In this document: positions 37,247 to 51,008 of the stretch, one piece after another
Layout: each line of letters opens with the position of its first letter
How positions within the stretch are numbered: position 1 is the stretch's first letter
DNA from: Dichetophora obliterata
Lineage: Eukaryota > Arthropoda > Insecta > Diptera > Sciomyzidae
Assembly (NCBI GenBank): GCA_963920525.1
Contig: OY986439.1
Span: forward strand, 24,812,819-24,876,818
DNA length: 64,000 nt
Direction: 5' to 3'
Notes under the pieces: model-generated
Database searches by the model: none
What the model was told of the DNA's origin: nothing
Seen by the model: the letters and a program-made list of their open reading frames with translations, nothing else
Program-made: the position numbers and the translations under genes

Positions 37247-40200
37247 CACTTTTTGGAGTGGAAGCTGGCCAAAAACATATGCTTTTTCCGTCATAACTCC
37301 CAAACCATACATCCTACAAGGACGATTTATACACCAAATTGTTTCTTATACATATATACACAAGACTGTATATTCAGAAAAAAGTTTTCTGGAATTTGAT
37401 TTTTTTTCAAGAATCTTAGTTAAAATTTTTTACATGAATCATAGTTTTTGACGTGGTTTTTTGCGATTTTTTTGATTTTTTAGCCATAACTTTTAAACCA
37501 TACATCATAAAAGGACGATTTATGCATCAAAATGTTCCTTAAGCTACTGCCCACAAGACTGTATCCTTAAAATAATTTTAAAAATTAGATTTCATGTTAA
37601 TTTCATGTGCCCTTTTTTGTCAATTTTTATTTTTTTTATTTATTTTCTAAAATAAAAACTACATATCAGATAAGGACGATTCATGCATTAAAATGAGCAC
37701 CAGGTCCTCGTCCTTAAGAAGGGATACTCCTTTGTCCAAATGCCGTTTGCTCTATCTCTTGTAGTTTAGGAGTTGTAGAACACTTTTTGGAGTGGAAGCT
37801 GGCCAAAAACATGTGCTTTTTCCGTCATAACTCCCAAACCATACATCCTACAAGGACGATTTATACACTAAATTGTTTCTAATACATATATACACAAGAC
37901 TGCATATTCAGAAAAAAGTTTTCTGGAATTTGATTTTTTTTCAAGAATCTTAGTTAAAATTTTTTACATGAATCTAGTTTTTGACGTGGTTTTTTGCGAT
38001 TTTTTTGATTTTTTAGCCATAACTTCTAAACCATACATCATAAAAGGACGATTTATGCATCAAAATGTTCCTTAAGCTACTGCCCACAAGACTGTATCCT
38101 TAAAATAATTTTAAAAATTAGATTTCATGTTAATTTCATGTGCCCTTTTTTGTCAATTTTTATTTTTTTTATTTATTTTCTAAAATAAAAACTACATATC
38201 AGATAAGGACGATTCATGCATTAAAATGAGCACCAAGTCCTCGACCTTAAGAAGGGATACTCCTTTGTCCAAATGCCGTTTGCTCTATCTCTTGTAGTTT
38301 AGGAGTTGTAGAACACTTTTTGGAGTGGAAGCTGGCCAAAAACATGTGCTTTTTCCGTCATAACTCCCAAACCATACATCCTACAAGGACGATTTATACA
38401 CCAAATTGTTTCTAATACATATATACACAAGACTGCGTATTCAGAAAAAAGTTTTCTGGAATTTGATTTTTTTTCAAGAATCTTAGTCAAAATTTTTTAC
38501 ATGAATCATAGTTTTTGACGTGCTTTTTTGCGATTTTTTTGATTTTTTAGCCATAACTTCTAAACCATACATCATAAAAAGACGATTTATGCATCAAAAT
38601 GTTCCTTAAGCTACTGTCCACAAGACTGTATCCTTAAAATAATTTTAAAAATTAGATTTCATGTTAATTTCATGTGCCCTTTTTTGTCAATTTTTATTTT
38701 TTTTATTTATTTTCTAAAATAAAAACTACATATCAGATAAGGACGATTCATGCCTTAAAATGAGCACCAGGTCCTCGTCCTTAAGAAGGGATACTCCTTT
38801 GTCCAAATGCCGTTTGCTCTATCTCTTGTAGTTTAGGAGTTGTAGAACACTTTTTGGAGTGGAAGCTGGCCAAACTTGTGCTTTTTCCGTCATAACTCCC
38901 AAACCATACATCCTACAAGGACGATTTATACACCAAATTGTTTCTAATACATATATACACAAGACTGCATATTCAGAAAAAAGTTTTCTGGAATTTGATT
39001 TTTTTTCAAGAATCTTAGTTAAAATTTTTTACATGAATCATAGTTTTTGACGTGGTTTTTTGCGATTTTTTTGATTTTTTAGCCATAACTTCTAAACCAT
39101 ACATCATAAAAGGACGATTTATGCATCAAAATGTTCCTTAAGCTACTGCCCACAAGACTGTATCCTTAAAATAATTTTAAAAATTAGATTTCATGTTAAT
39201 TTCATGTGCCCTTTTTTGTCAATTTTTATTTTTTTTATTTATTTTCTAAAATAAAAACTACATATCAGATAAGGACGATTCATGCATTAAAATGAGCACC
39301 AGGTCCTCGTCCTTAAGAAGGGACACTCCTTTGTCCAAATACCGTTTGCTCTATCTCTTGTAGTTTAGGAGTTGTAGAACACTTTTTGGAGTGGAAGCTG
39401 GCCAAAAACATGTGCTTTTTCCGTCATAACTCCCAAACCATACATCCTACAAGGACGATTTATACACCAAAATGTTTCTTATACATATATACACAAGACT
39501 GCATATTCAGAAAAAAGTTTTCTGGAATTTGATTTTTTTTCAAGAATCTTAGTTAAAATTTTTTACATGAATCATAGTTTTTGACGTGGTTTTTTGCGAT
39601 TTTTTTGATTTTTTAGCCATAACTTCTAAACCATACATCATAAAAGGACGATTTATGCATCAAAATGTTCCTTAAGCTACTGCCCACAAGACTGTATCCT
39701 TAAAATAATTTTAAAAATTAGATTTCATGTTAATTTCATGTGCCTTTTTTTGTCAATTTTTATTTTTGTTATTTATTTTCTAAAATAAAAACTACATATC
39801 AGATAAGGACGATTCATGCATTAAAATGAGCACCAGGTCCTCGTCCTTAAGAAGGGATACTCCTTTGTCCAAATGCCATTTGCTCTATCTCTTGTAGTTT
39901 AGGAGTTGTAGAACACTTTTTGGAGTGGAAGCTGGCCAAAAACATGTGCTTTTTCCGTCATAACTCCCAAACCATACATCCTACAAGGACGATTTATACA
40001 CCAAATTGTTTCTTATACATATATACACAAGACTGCATATTCAGAAAAAAGTTTTCTGGAATTTGATTTTTTTTCAAGAATCTTAGTTAAAATTTTTTAC
40101 ATGAATCATAGTTTTTGACGTGGTTTTTTGCGATTTTTTTGATTTTTTAGCCATAACTTCTAAACCATACATCATAAAAGGACGATTTATGCATCAAAAT

Positions 40201-43200
40201 GTTCCTTAAGCTACTGCCCACAAGACTGTATCCTTAAAATAATTTTAAAAATTAGATTTCATGTTAATTTCATGTGCCTTTTTTTGTCAATTTTTATTTT
40301 TTTTATTTATTTTCTAAAATAAAAACTACATATCAGATAAGGACGATTCATGCATTAAAATGAGCACCAGGTCCTCGTCCTTAAGAAGGGATACTCCTTT
40401 GTCCGAATGCCGTTTGCTCTATCTCTTGTAGTTTAGGAGTTGTAGAACACTTTTTGGAGTGGAAGCTGGCCAAACATGTGCTTTTTCCGTCATAACTCCC
40501 AAACCATACATCCTACAAGGACGATTTATATACCAAATTGTTTCTAATGCATATATACACAAGATAGCATATTCAGAAAAAAGTTTTCTGGAATTTGATT
40601 TTTTTTCAAGAATCTTAGTTAAAATTTTTTACATGAATCATAGTTTTTGACGTGGTTTTTTGCGAGTTTTTTTATTTTTTAGCCATAACTTCTAAACCAT
40701 ACATCATAAAAGGACGATTTATGCATCAAAATGTTCCTTAAGCTACTGCCCACAAGACTGTATCCTTAAAATAATTTTAAAAATTAGATTTCATGTTAAT
40801 TTCATGTGCCTTTTTTTGTCAATTTTTATTTTTGTTATTTATTTTCTAAAATAAAAACTACATATCAGATAAGGACGATTCATGCATTAAAATGAGCACC
40901 AGGTCCTCGTCCTTAAGAAGGGATACTCCTTTGTCCAAATGCCATTTGCTCTATCTCTTGTAGTTTAGGAGTTGTAGAACACTTTTTGGAGTGGAAGCTG
41001 GCCAAACATGTGCTTTTTCCGTCATAACTCCCAAACCATACATCCTACAAGGACGATTTATACACCAAATTGTTTCTAATACATATATACACAAGACTGC
41101 ATATTCAGAAAAAAGTTTTCTGGAATTTGATTTTTTTTCAAGAATCTTAGTTAAAATTTTTTACATGAATCATAGTTTTTGACGTGGTTTTTTGCGATTT
41201 TTTTGATTTTTTAGCCATAACTTCTAAACCATACATCATAAAAGGACGATTTATGCATCAAAATGTTCCTTAAGCTACTGCCCACAAGACTGTATCCTTA
41301 AAATAATTTTAAAAATGAGATTTCATGTTAATTTCATGTGCCCTTTTTTGTCAATTTTTATTTTTTTTATTTATTTTCTAAAATAAAAACTACATATCAG
41401 ATAAGGATGATTCATGCATTAAAATGAGCACCAGGTCCTCGTCCTTAAGAAGGGATACTCCTTTGTCCAAATGCCGTTTGCTCTATCTCTTGTAGTTTAG
41501 GAGTTGTAGAACACTTTTTGGAGTGGAAGCTGGCCAAAAACATGTGCTTTTTCCGTCATAACTCCCAAACCATACATCCTACAAGGACGATTTATACATC
41601 AAATTGTTTCTTATACATATATACACAAGAGTGCATATTCAGAAAAAAGTTTTCTGGAATTTGATTTTTTTTCAAGAATCTTAGTTAAAATTTTTTACAT
41701 GAATCATAGTTTTTGAAGTGGTTTTTGCGATTTTTTTGATTTTTTAGCCATAACTTCTAAACCGTACATCATAAAAGGACAATTTATGCATCAAAATGTT
41801 CCTTAAGCTACTGCCCACAAGACTGTATCCTTAAAATAATTTTAAAAATTAGATTTCATGTTAATTTCATGTGCCTTTTTTTGTCAATTTTTATTTTTTT
41901 TATTTATTTTCTAAAATAAAAACTACATATCAGATAAGGACGATTCATGCATTAAAATGAGCACCAGGTCCTCGTCCTTAAGAAGGGATACTCCTTTGTC
42001 CGAATGCCGTTTGCTCTATCTCTTGTAGTTTAGGAGTTGTAGAACACTTTTTGGAGTGGAAGCTGGCCAAACATGTGCTTTTTCCGTCATAACTCCCAAA
42101 CCATACATCCTACAAGGACGATTTATATACCAAATTGTTTCTAATGCATATATACACAAGACTGCATATTCAGAAAAAAGTTTTCTGGAATTTGATTTTT
42201 TTTCAAGAATCTTAGTTAAAATTTTTTACATGAATCATAGTTTTTGACGTGGTTTTTTGCGATTTTTTTATTTTTTAGCCATAACTTCTAAACCATACAT
42301 CATAAAAGGACGATTTATGCATCAAAATGTTCCTTAAGCTACTGCCCACAAGACTGTATCCTTAAAATAATTTTAAAAATTAGATTTCATGTTAATTTCA
42401 TGTGCCTTTTTTTGTCAATTTTTATTTTTGTTATTTATTTTCTAAAATAAAAACTACATATCAGATAAGGACGATTCATGCATTAAAATGAGCACCAGGT
42501 CCTCGTCCTTAAGAAGGGATACTCCTTTGTCCAAATGCCGTTTGCTCTATCTCTTGTAGTTTAGGAGTTGTAGAACACTTTTTGGAGTGGAAGCTGGCCA
42601 AAAACATGTGCTTTTTCCGTCATAACTCCCAAACCATACATCCTACAAGGACGATTTATACATCAAATTGTTTCTTATACATATATACACAAGAGTGCAT
42701 ATTCAGAAAAAAGTTTTCTGGAATTTGATTTTTTTTCAAGAATCTTAGTTAAAATTTTTTACATGAATCATAGTTTTTGAAGTGGTTTTTGCGATTTTTT
42801 AGCCATAACTTCTAAACCATACATCATAAAAGGACAATTTATGCATCAAAATGTTCCTTAAACTACTGCCCACAAGACTGTATCCTTAAAATAATTTTAA
42901 AAATTAGATTTCATGTTAATTTCATGTGCCCTTTTTTGTCAATTTTTATTTTTTTTATTTATTTTCTAAAATAAAAACTACATATCAGATAAGGACGATT
43001 CATGCATTAAAATGAGCACCAGGTCCTCGTCCTTAAGAAGGGACACTCCTTTGTCCAAATGCCGTTTGCTCTATCTCTTGTAGTTTAGGAGTTGTAGAAC
43101 ACTTTTTGGAGTGGAAGCTGGCCAAACATGTGCTTTTTCCGTCATAACTCCCAAACCATACATCCTACATGGACGATTTATATACCAAATTGTTTCTAAT

Positions 43201-43631
43201 ACATATATACACAAGAGTGCATATTCAGAAAAAAGTTTTCTGGAATTTGATTTTTTTTCAAGAATCTTAGTTAAAATTTTTTACATGAATCATAGTTTTT
43301 GACGTGGTTTTTTGCGATTTTTTTTATTTTTTAGTCATAACTTCTAAACCATACATCATAAAAGGACGATTTATGCATCAAAATGTTCCTTAAGCTACTG
43401 CCCACAAGACTGTATCCTTAAAATAATTTTAAAAATTAGATTTCATGTTAATTTCATGTGCCCTTTTTTGTCAATTTTTATTTTTTTTATTTATTTTCTA
43501 AAATAAAAACTACATATCAGATAAGGACGATTCATGCATTAAAATGAGCACCAGGTCCTCGTCCTTAAGAAGGGACACTCCTTTGTCCAAATACCGTTTG
43601 CTCTATCTCTTGTAGTTTAGGAGTTGTAGAA
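37247..43631 (+). repeat. Twelve full-length units
   Basis: Units start at 37247, 37781 (533), 38314, 38848 (532, AAACTTGTG), 39380 (AAAATGTTTC), 39914, 40448 (532), 40980 (532), 41512 (533), 42045 (531), 42576 (524) and 43100 (532). The first four copy 31641-33,3xx (offset 5,606). Those from 40448 copy 25367 onward (offset 15,081). Confidence 0.88.
42576..43099 (+). repeat. 524 bp unit with collapsed T-rich tract
   Basis: Around 42,790-42,805 the unit reads TTTTTGCGATTTTTTAGCC, where sisters have two GATTTTTT-like runs before AGCC. Losing 9 bp relative to the 533 bp relatives gives 524 bp, the shortest full-length unit here. Slippage between the runs is the simplest reading. Confidence 0.85.
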
Positions 43632-44005
43632 CACTTTTTGGAGTGGAAGCTGGCCAAAAACATGTGCTTTTTCCGTCATAACTCCCAAACCATACATCCT
43701 ACAAGGACGATTTATACACTAAATTGTTTCTAATACATATATACACAAGACTGCATATTCAGAAAAAAGTTTTCTGGAATTTGATTTTTTTTCAAGAATC
43801 TTAGTTAAAATTTTTTACATGAATCATAGTTTTTGACGTGGTTTTTTGCGATTTTTTTTGATTTTTTAGCCATAACTTCTAAACCATACATCATAAAAGG
43901 ACGATTCATGCATTAAAATGAGCACCAGGTCCTCGTCCTTAGGAAGGGACACTCCTTTGTCCAAATACCGTTTGCTCTATCTCTTGTAGTTTAGGAGTTG
44001 TAGAA
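43632..44005 (+). repeat. 374 bp unit, lineage a, copy 1
   Basis: It carries ACTAAATT and eight Ts before GATTTTTTAG. Box 2 runs directly into box 3 sequence: AAAAGGACGATT then CATGCATTAAAATGAG. Relative to a 535 bp unit exactly 161 bp are absent, equal to the box 2 to box 3 spacing. Confidence 0.93.
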
Positions 44006-44553
44006 CACTTTTTGGAGTGAAAGCTGGCCAAAAACATGTGCTTTTTCCGTCATAACTCCCAAACCATACATCCTGCAAGGACGATTTATATACCAAATTG
44101 TTTCTAATACATATATACACAAGAGTGCATATTCAGAAAAAAGTTTTCTGGAATTTGATTTTTTTTCAAGAATCTTAGTTAAAATTTTTTACATGAATCA
44201 TAGTTTTTGGCGTGGTTTTTTGCGATTTTTTTGATTTTTTAGCCATAACTTCTAAACCATACATCATAAAAGGACGATTTATGCATCAAAATGTTCCTTA
44301 AGCTACTGCCCACAAGACTGTATCCTTAAAATACACTTAAAATCTAAATTTTAAAAATTAGATTTCATGTTAATTTCATGTGCCCTTTTTTGTCAATTTT
44401 TATTTTTTTTATTTATTTTCTAAAATAAAAACTACATATCAGATAAGGACGATTCATGCATTAAAATGAGCACCAGGTCCTCGTCCTTAAGAAGGGACAC
44501 TCCTTTGTCCAAATACCGTTTGCTCTATCTCTTGTAGTTTAGGAGTTGTAGAA
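44006..44553 (+). repeat. 548 bp unit with AGTGAAAGC and a 14 bp insertion
   Basis: This is the longest unit in the window. It is otherwise like the unit at 45462; the extra 14 bp lie at about 44334-44347. Confidence 0.92.
44334..44347 (+). other. 14 bp insertion within a unit
   Basis: Between CCTTAAAATA and ATTTTAAAAATTAG the unit has CACTTAAAATCTAA. CTTAAAAT occurs just before and again inside the insert, so it looks like a small imperfect local duplication. No other unit has it. Confidence 0.85.
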
Positions 44554-45087
44554 CACTTTTTGGAGTGGAAGCTGGCCAAAAACATGTGCTTTTTCCGTCA
44601 TAACTCCCAAACCATACATCCTACAAGGACGATTTATACACCAAATTGTTTCTTATACATATATACACAAGACTGCATATTCAGAAAAAAGTTTTCTGGA
44701 ATTTGATTTTTTTTCAAGAATCTTAGTTAAAATTTTTTACATGAATCATAGTTTTTGACGTGGTTTTTTGCGATTTTTTTGATTTTTTAGCCATAACTTT
44801 TAAACCATACATCATAAAAGGACGATTTATGCATCAAAATGTTCCTTAAGCTACTGCCCACAAGACTGTATCCTTAAAATAATTTTAAAAATTAGATTTC
44901 ATGTTAATTTCATGTGCCCTTTTTTGTCAATTTTTATTTTTTTTATTTATTTTCTAAAATAAAAACTACATATCAGATAAGGACGATTCATGCATTAAAA
45001 TGAGCACCAGGTCCTCGTTCTTAAGAAGGGACACTCCTTTGTCCAAATACCGTTTGCTCTATCTCTTGTAGTTTAGGAGTTGTAGAA
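44554..45087 (+). repeat. 534 bp unit before lineage-a truncation
   Basis: Full-length with ACTTTTAAACC and a tail reading CTCGTTCTTAAG. It is the start of the 4,481 bp offset duplication; twin at 49035. Confidence 0.9.
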
Positions 45088-45461
45088 CACTTTTTGGAGT
45101 GGAAGCTGGCCAAAAACATGTGCTTTTTCCGTCATAACTCCCAAACCATACATCCTACAAGGACGATTTATACACTAAATTGTTTCTAATACATATATAC
45201 ACAAGACTGCATATTCAGAAAAAAGTTTTCTGGAATTTGATTTTTTTTCAAGAATCTTAGTTAAAATTTTTTACATGAATCATAGTTTTTGACGTGGTTT
45301 TTTGCGATTTTTTTTGATTTTTTAGCCATAACTTCTAAACCATACATCATAAAAGGACGATTCATGCATTAAAATGAGCACCAGGTCCTCGTCCTTAAGA
45401 AGGGACACTCCTTTGTCCAAATGCCGTTTGCTCTATCTCTTGTAGTTTAGGAGTTGTAGAA
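45088..45461 (+). repeat. 374 bp unit, lineage a, copy 2
   Basis: Same 161 bp loss and ACTAAATT marker as the unit at 43632; the following unit again has AGTGAAAGC. Confidence 0.93.
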
Positions 45462-46527
45462 CACTTTTTGGAGTGAAAGCTGGCCAAAAACATGTGCTTT
45501 TTCCGTCATAACTCCCAAACCATACATCCTACAAGGACGATTTATATACCAAATTGTTTCTAATACATATATACACAAGAGTGCATATTCAGAAAAAAGT
45601 TTTCTGGAATTTGATTTTTTTTCAAGAATCTTAGTTAAAATTTTTTACATGAATCATAGTTTTTGGCGTGGTTTTTTGCGATTTTTTTGATTTTTTAGCC
45701 ATAACTTCTAAACCATACATCATAAAAGGACGATTTATGCATCAAAATGTTCCTTAAGCTACTGCCCACAAGACTGTATCCTTAAAATAATTTTAAAAAT
45801 TAGATTTCATGTTAATTTCATGTGCCCTTTTTTGTCAATTTTTATTTTTTTTATTTATTTTCTAAAATAAAAACTACATATCAGATAAGGACGATTCATG
45901 CATTAAAATGAGCACCAGGTCCTCGTCCTTAAGATGGGACACTCTTTTGTCCAAATGCCATTTGCTCTATCTCTTATAGTTTAGGAGTTGTAGAACACTT
46001 TTTGGAGTGGAAGCTGGCCAAACATGTGCTTTTTCCGTCATAACTCCCAAACCATACATCCTACAAGGACGATTTATATACCAAATTGTTTCTAATACAT
46101 ATATACACAAGAGTGCATATTCAGAAAAAAGTTTTCTGGAATTTGATTTTTTTTCAAGAATCTTAGTTAAAATTTTTTACATGAATCATAGTTTTTGGCG
46201 TGGTTTTTTGCGATTTTTTTGATTTTTTAGCCATAACTTCTAAACCATACATCATAAAAGGACGATTTTTGCATCAAAATGTTCCTTAAGCTACTGCCCA
46301 CAAGACTGTATCCTTAAAATAATTTTAAAAATTAGATTTCATGTTAATTTCATGTGCCCTTTTTTGTCAATTTTTATTTTTTTTATTTATTTTCTAAAAT
46401 AAAAACTACATATCAGATAAGGACGATTCATGCATTAAAATGAGCACCAGGTCCTCGTCCTTAAGAAAGGATACTCCTTTGTCCAAATGCCGTTTGCTCT
46501 ATCTCTTGTAGTTTAGGAGTTGTAGAA
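45462..46527 (+). repeat. 534 + 532 bp pair
   Basis: Units start at 45462 (AGTGAAAGC, TTTGGCG) and 45996 (532, TTTGGCG, box 2 GACGATTTTTGC). The tail leading into the second has AAGATGGGACACTC and CTCTTATAG. Confidence 0.9.
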
Positions 46528-46900
46528 CACTTTTTGGAGTGGAAGCTGGCCAAAAACATGTGCTTTTTCCGTCATAACTCCCAAACCATACATCCTACAA
46601 GGACGATTTATACACCAAATTGTTTCTAATACATATATACACAAGACTGCATATTCAGAAAAAAGTTTTCTGGAATTTGATTTTTTTTTAAGAATCTTAG
46701 TTAAAATTTTTTACATGAATCATAGTTTTTGGCGTGGTTTTTTGCGATTTTTTTGATTTTTTAGCCATAACTTCTAAACCATACATCATAAAAGGACGAT
46801 TCATGCATTAAAATAAGCACCAGGTCCTCGTCCTTAGGAAGGGACACTCCTTTGTCCAAATACCGTTTGCTCTATCTCTTGTAGTTTAGGAGTTGTAGAA
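46528..46900 (+). repeat. 373 bp unit, lineage b, copy 1
   Basis: Same box 2/box 3 fusion but from a 534 bp background: TTTGGCG, seven Ts, CACCAAATT, and ATTAAAATAAGC instead of ATGAGC after the junction. Confidence 0.93.
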
Positions 46901-49568
46901 CACTTTTTGGAGTGAAAGCTGGCCAAAAACATGTGCTTTTTCCGTCATAACTCCCAAACCATACATCCTACAAGGACGATTTATACACCAAATTGTTTCT
47001 TATACATATATACACAAGACTGCATATTCAGAAAAAAGTTTTCTGGAATTTGATTTTTTTTCAAGAATCTTAGTTAAAATTTTTTACATGAATCATAGTT
47101 TTTGGCGTGGTTTTTTGCGATTTTTTTGATTTTTTAGCCATAACTTCTAAACCATACATCATAAAAGGACAATTTATGCGTCAAAATGTTCCTTAAGCTA
47201 CTGCCCACAAGACTGTATCCTTAAAATAATTTTAAAAATTAGATTTCATGTTAATTTCATGTGCCCTTTTTTGTCAATTTTTATTTTTTTTATTTATTTT
47301 CTAAAATAAAAACTACATATCAGATAAGGACGATTCATGCATTAAAATGAGCACCAGGTCCTCGTCCTTAAGAAGGGACACTCCTTTGTCCAAATGCCGT
47401 TTGCTCTATCTCTTGTAGTTTAGGAGTTGTAGAACACTTTTTGGAGTGAAAGCTGGCCAAAAACATGTGCTTTTTCCGTCATAACTCCCAAACCATACAT
47501 CCTACAAGGACGATTTATACACCAAATTGTTTCTTATACATATATACACAAGACTGCATATTCAGAAAAAAGTTTTCTGGAATTTGATTTTTTTTCAAGA
47601 ATCTTAGTTAAAATTTTTTACATGAATCATAGTTTTTGACGTGGTTTTTTGCGATTTTTTTGATTTTTTAGCCATAACTTCTAACCCATACATCATAAAA
47701 GGACGATTTATGCATCAAAATGTTCCTTAAGCTACTGCCCACAAGACTGTATCCTTAAAATAATTTTAAAAATTAGATTTCATGTTAATTTCATGTGCCC
47801 TTTTTTGTCAATTTTTATTTTTTTTATTTATTTTCTAAAATAAAAACTACATATCAGATAAGGACGATTCATGCATTAAAATGAGCACCAGGTCCTCGTC
47901 CTTAAGATGGGACACTCCTTTGTCCAAATACCGTTTGCTCTATCTCTTGTAGTTTAGGAGTTGTAGAACACTTTTTGGAGTGGAAGCTGGCCAAAAACAT
48001 GTGCTTTTTCCGTCATAACTCCCAAACCATACATCCTACAAGGACGATTTATACACCAAATTGTTTCTTATACATATATACACAAGACTGCATATTCAGA
48101 AAAAAGTTTTCTGGAATTTGATTTTTTTTCAAGAATCTTAGTTAAAATTTTTTACATGAATCATAGTTTTTGACGTGGTTTTTTGCGATTTTTTTGATTT
48201 TTTAGCCATAACTTCTAAACCATACATCATAAAAGGACGATTTATGCATCAAAATGTTCCTTAAGCTACTGCCCACAAGACTGTATCCTTAAAATAATTT
48301 TAAAAATTAGATTTCATGTTAATTTCATGTGCCCTTTTTTGTCAATTTTTATTTTTTTTATTTATTTTCTAAAATAAAAACTACATATCAGATAAGGACG
48401 ATTCATGCATTAAAATGAGCACCAGGTCCTCGTCCTTAAGAAGTGATACTCCTTTGTCCAAATGCCGTTTGCTCTATCTCTTGTAGTTTAGGAGTTGTAG
48501 AACACTTTTTGGAGTGGAAGCTGGCCAAACATGTGCTTTTTCCGTCATAACTCCCAAACCATACATCCTACAAGGACGATTTATACACCAAATTGTTTCT
48601 AATACATATATACACAAGACTGCATATTCAGAAAAAAGTTTTCTGGAATTTGATTTTTTTTCAAGAATCTTAGTTAAAATTTTTTACATGAATCATAGTT
48701 TTTGACGTGGTTTTTTGCGATTTTTTTGATTTTTTAGCCATAACTTCTAAACCATACATCATAAAAGGACGATTTATGCATCAAAATGTTCCTTAAGCTA
48801 CTGCCCACAAGACTGTATCCTTAAAATAATTTTAAAAATTAGATTTCATGTTAATTTCATGTGCCCTTTTTTGTCAATTTTTATTTTTTTTATTTATTTT
48901 CTAAAATAAAAACTACATATCAGATAAGGACGATTCATGCATTAAAATGAGCACCAGGTCCTCGTCCTTAAGAAGGGACACTCCTTTGTCCAAATACCGT
49001 TTGCTCTATCTCTTGTAGTTTAGGAGTTGTAGAACACTTTTTGGAGTGGAAGCTGGCCAAAAACATGTGCTTTTTCCGTCATAACTCCCAAACCATACAT
49101 CCTACAAGGACGATTTATACACCAAATTGTTTCTTATACATATATACACAAGACTGCATATTCAGAAAAAAGTTTTCTGGAATTTGATTTTTTTTCAAGA
49201 ATCTTAGTTAAAATTTTTTACATGAATCATAGTTTTTGACGTGGTTTTTTGCGATTTTTTTGATTTTTTAGCCATAACTTTTAAACCATACATCATAAAA
49301 GGACGATTTATGCATCAAAATGTTCCTTAAGCTACTGCCCACAAGACTGTATCCTTAAAATAATTTTAAAAATTAGATTTCATGTTAATTTCATGTGCCC
49401 TTTTTTGTCAATTTTTATTTTTTTTATTTATTTTCTAAAATAAAAACTACATATCAGATAAGGACGATTCATGCATTAAAATGAGCACCAGGTCCTCGTT
49501 CTTAAGAAGGGACACTCCTTTGTCCAAATACCGTTTGCTCTATCTCTTGTAGTTTAGGAGTTGTAGAA
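46901..49568 (+). repeat. Five full-length units
   Basis: Units start at 46901 (AGTGAAAGC, TTTGGCG, GGACAATTT), 47435 (AGTGAAAGC, CTAACCCATAC), 47969, 48503 (532) and 49035 (ACTTTTAAACC). Confidence 0.9.
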
Positions 49569-49942
49569 CACTTTTTGGAGTGGAAGCTGGCCAAAAACAT
49601 GTGCTTTTTCCGTCATAACTCCCAAACCATACATCCTACAAGGACGATTTATACACTAAATTGTTTCTAATACATATATACACAAGACTGCATATTCAGA
49701 AAAAAGTTTTCTGGAATTTGATTTTTTTTCAAGAATCTTAGTTAAAATTTTTTACATGAATCATAGTTTTTGACGTGGTTTTTTGCGATTTTTTTTGATT
49801 TTTTAGCCATAACTTCTAAACCATACATCATAAAAGGACGATTCATGCATTAAAATGAGCACCAGGTCCTCGTCCTTAAGAAGGGACACTCCTTTGTCCA
49901 AATGCCGTTTGCTCTATCTCTTGTAGTTTAGGAGTTGTAGAA
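49569..49942 (+). repeat. 374 bp unit, lineage a, copy 3
   Basis: Twin of 45088 at an offset of 4,481 bp; ACTAAATT marker and the same fused box. Confidence 0.93.
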
Positions 49943-51008
49943 CACTTTTTGGAGTGAAAGCTGGCCAAAAACATGTGCTTTTTCCGTCATAACTCCCAAA
50001 CCATACATCCTACAAGGACGATTTATATACCAAATTGTTTCTAATACATATATACACAAGAGTGCATATTCAGAAAAAAGTTTTCTGGAATTTGATTTTT
50101 TTTCAAGAATCTTAGTTAAAATTTTTTACATGAATCATAGTTTTTGGCGTGGTTTTTTGCGATTTTTTTGATTTTTTAGCCATAACTTCTAAACCATACA
50201 TCATAAAAGGACGATTTATGCATCAAAATGTTCCTTAAGCTACTGCCCACAAGACTGTATCCTTAAAATAATTTTAAAAATTAGATTTCATGTTAATTTC
50301 ATGTGCCCTTTTTTGTCAATTTTTATTTTTTTTATTTATTTTCTAAAATAAAAACTACATATCAGATAAGGACGATTCATGCATTAAAATGAGCACCAGG
50401 TCCTCGTCCTTAAGATGGGACACTCTTTTGTCCAAATGCCATTTGCTCTATCTCTTATAGTTTAGGAGTTGTAGAACACTTTTTGGAGTGGAAGCTGGCC
50501 AAACATGTGCTTTTTCCGTCATAACTCCCAAACCATACATCCTACAAGGACGATTTATATACCAAATTGTTTCTAATACATATATACACAAGAGTGCATA
50601 TTCAGAAAAAAGTTTTCTGGAATTTGATTTTTTTTCAAGAATCTTAGTTAAAATTTTTTACATGAATCATAGTTTTTGGCGTGGTTTTTTGCGATTTTTT
50701 TGATTTTTTAGCCATAACTTCTAAACCATACATCATAAAAGGACGATTTTTGCATCAAAATGTTCCTTAAGCTACTGCCCACAAGACTGTATCCTTAAAA
50801 TAATTTTAAAAATTAGATTTCATGTTAATTTCATGTGCCCTTTTTTGTCAATTTTTATTTTTTTTATTTATTTTCTAAAATAAAAACTACATATCAGATA
50901 AGGACGATTCATGCATTAAAATGAGCACCAGGTCCTCGTCCTTAAGAAAGGATACTCCTTTGTCCAAATGCCGTTTGCTCTATCTCTTGTAGTTTAGGAG
51001 TTGTAGAA
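49943..51008 (+). repeat. 534 + 532 bp pair
   Basis: Units start at 49943 (AGTGAAAGC) and 50477 (532, TTTGGCG, GACGATTTTTGC). Twin of 45462-46527, including the rare AAGATGGGACACTC and CTCTTATAG tail. Confidence 0.9.

Larger units (their letters stand above)
22030..43631 (+). repeat. Zone II: diversified full-length units with six scattered short units
   Basis: Units 52-96. The K/D/E/F order breaks down, unit lengths vary more (524-535 bp), and private changes such as GCAATTTT, GACGATTATGC, AGCAATAAC and ACTAAATT appear. Shared private markers show displaced copies at offsets of 5,606, 11,744 and 15,081 bp rather than one simple period. Confidence 0.88.

Noticed and set aside
46007..46222. 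71-codon extended variant (also 50488-50703)
   Set aside because: The TGA stop became TGG in units with TTTTTGGCG, extending the frame eight codons into T-rich sequence. The two copies are twins of one duplication.
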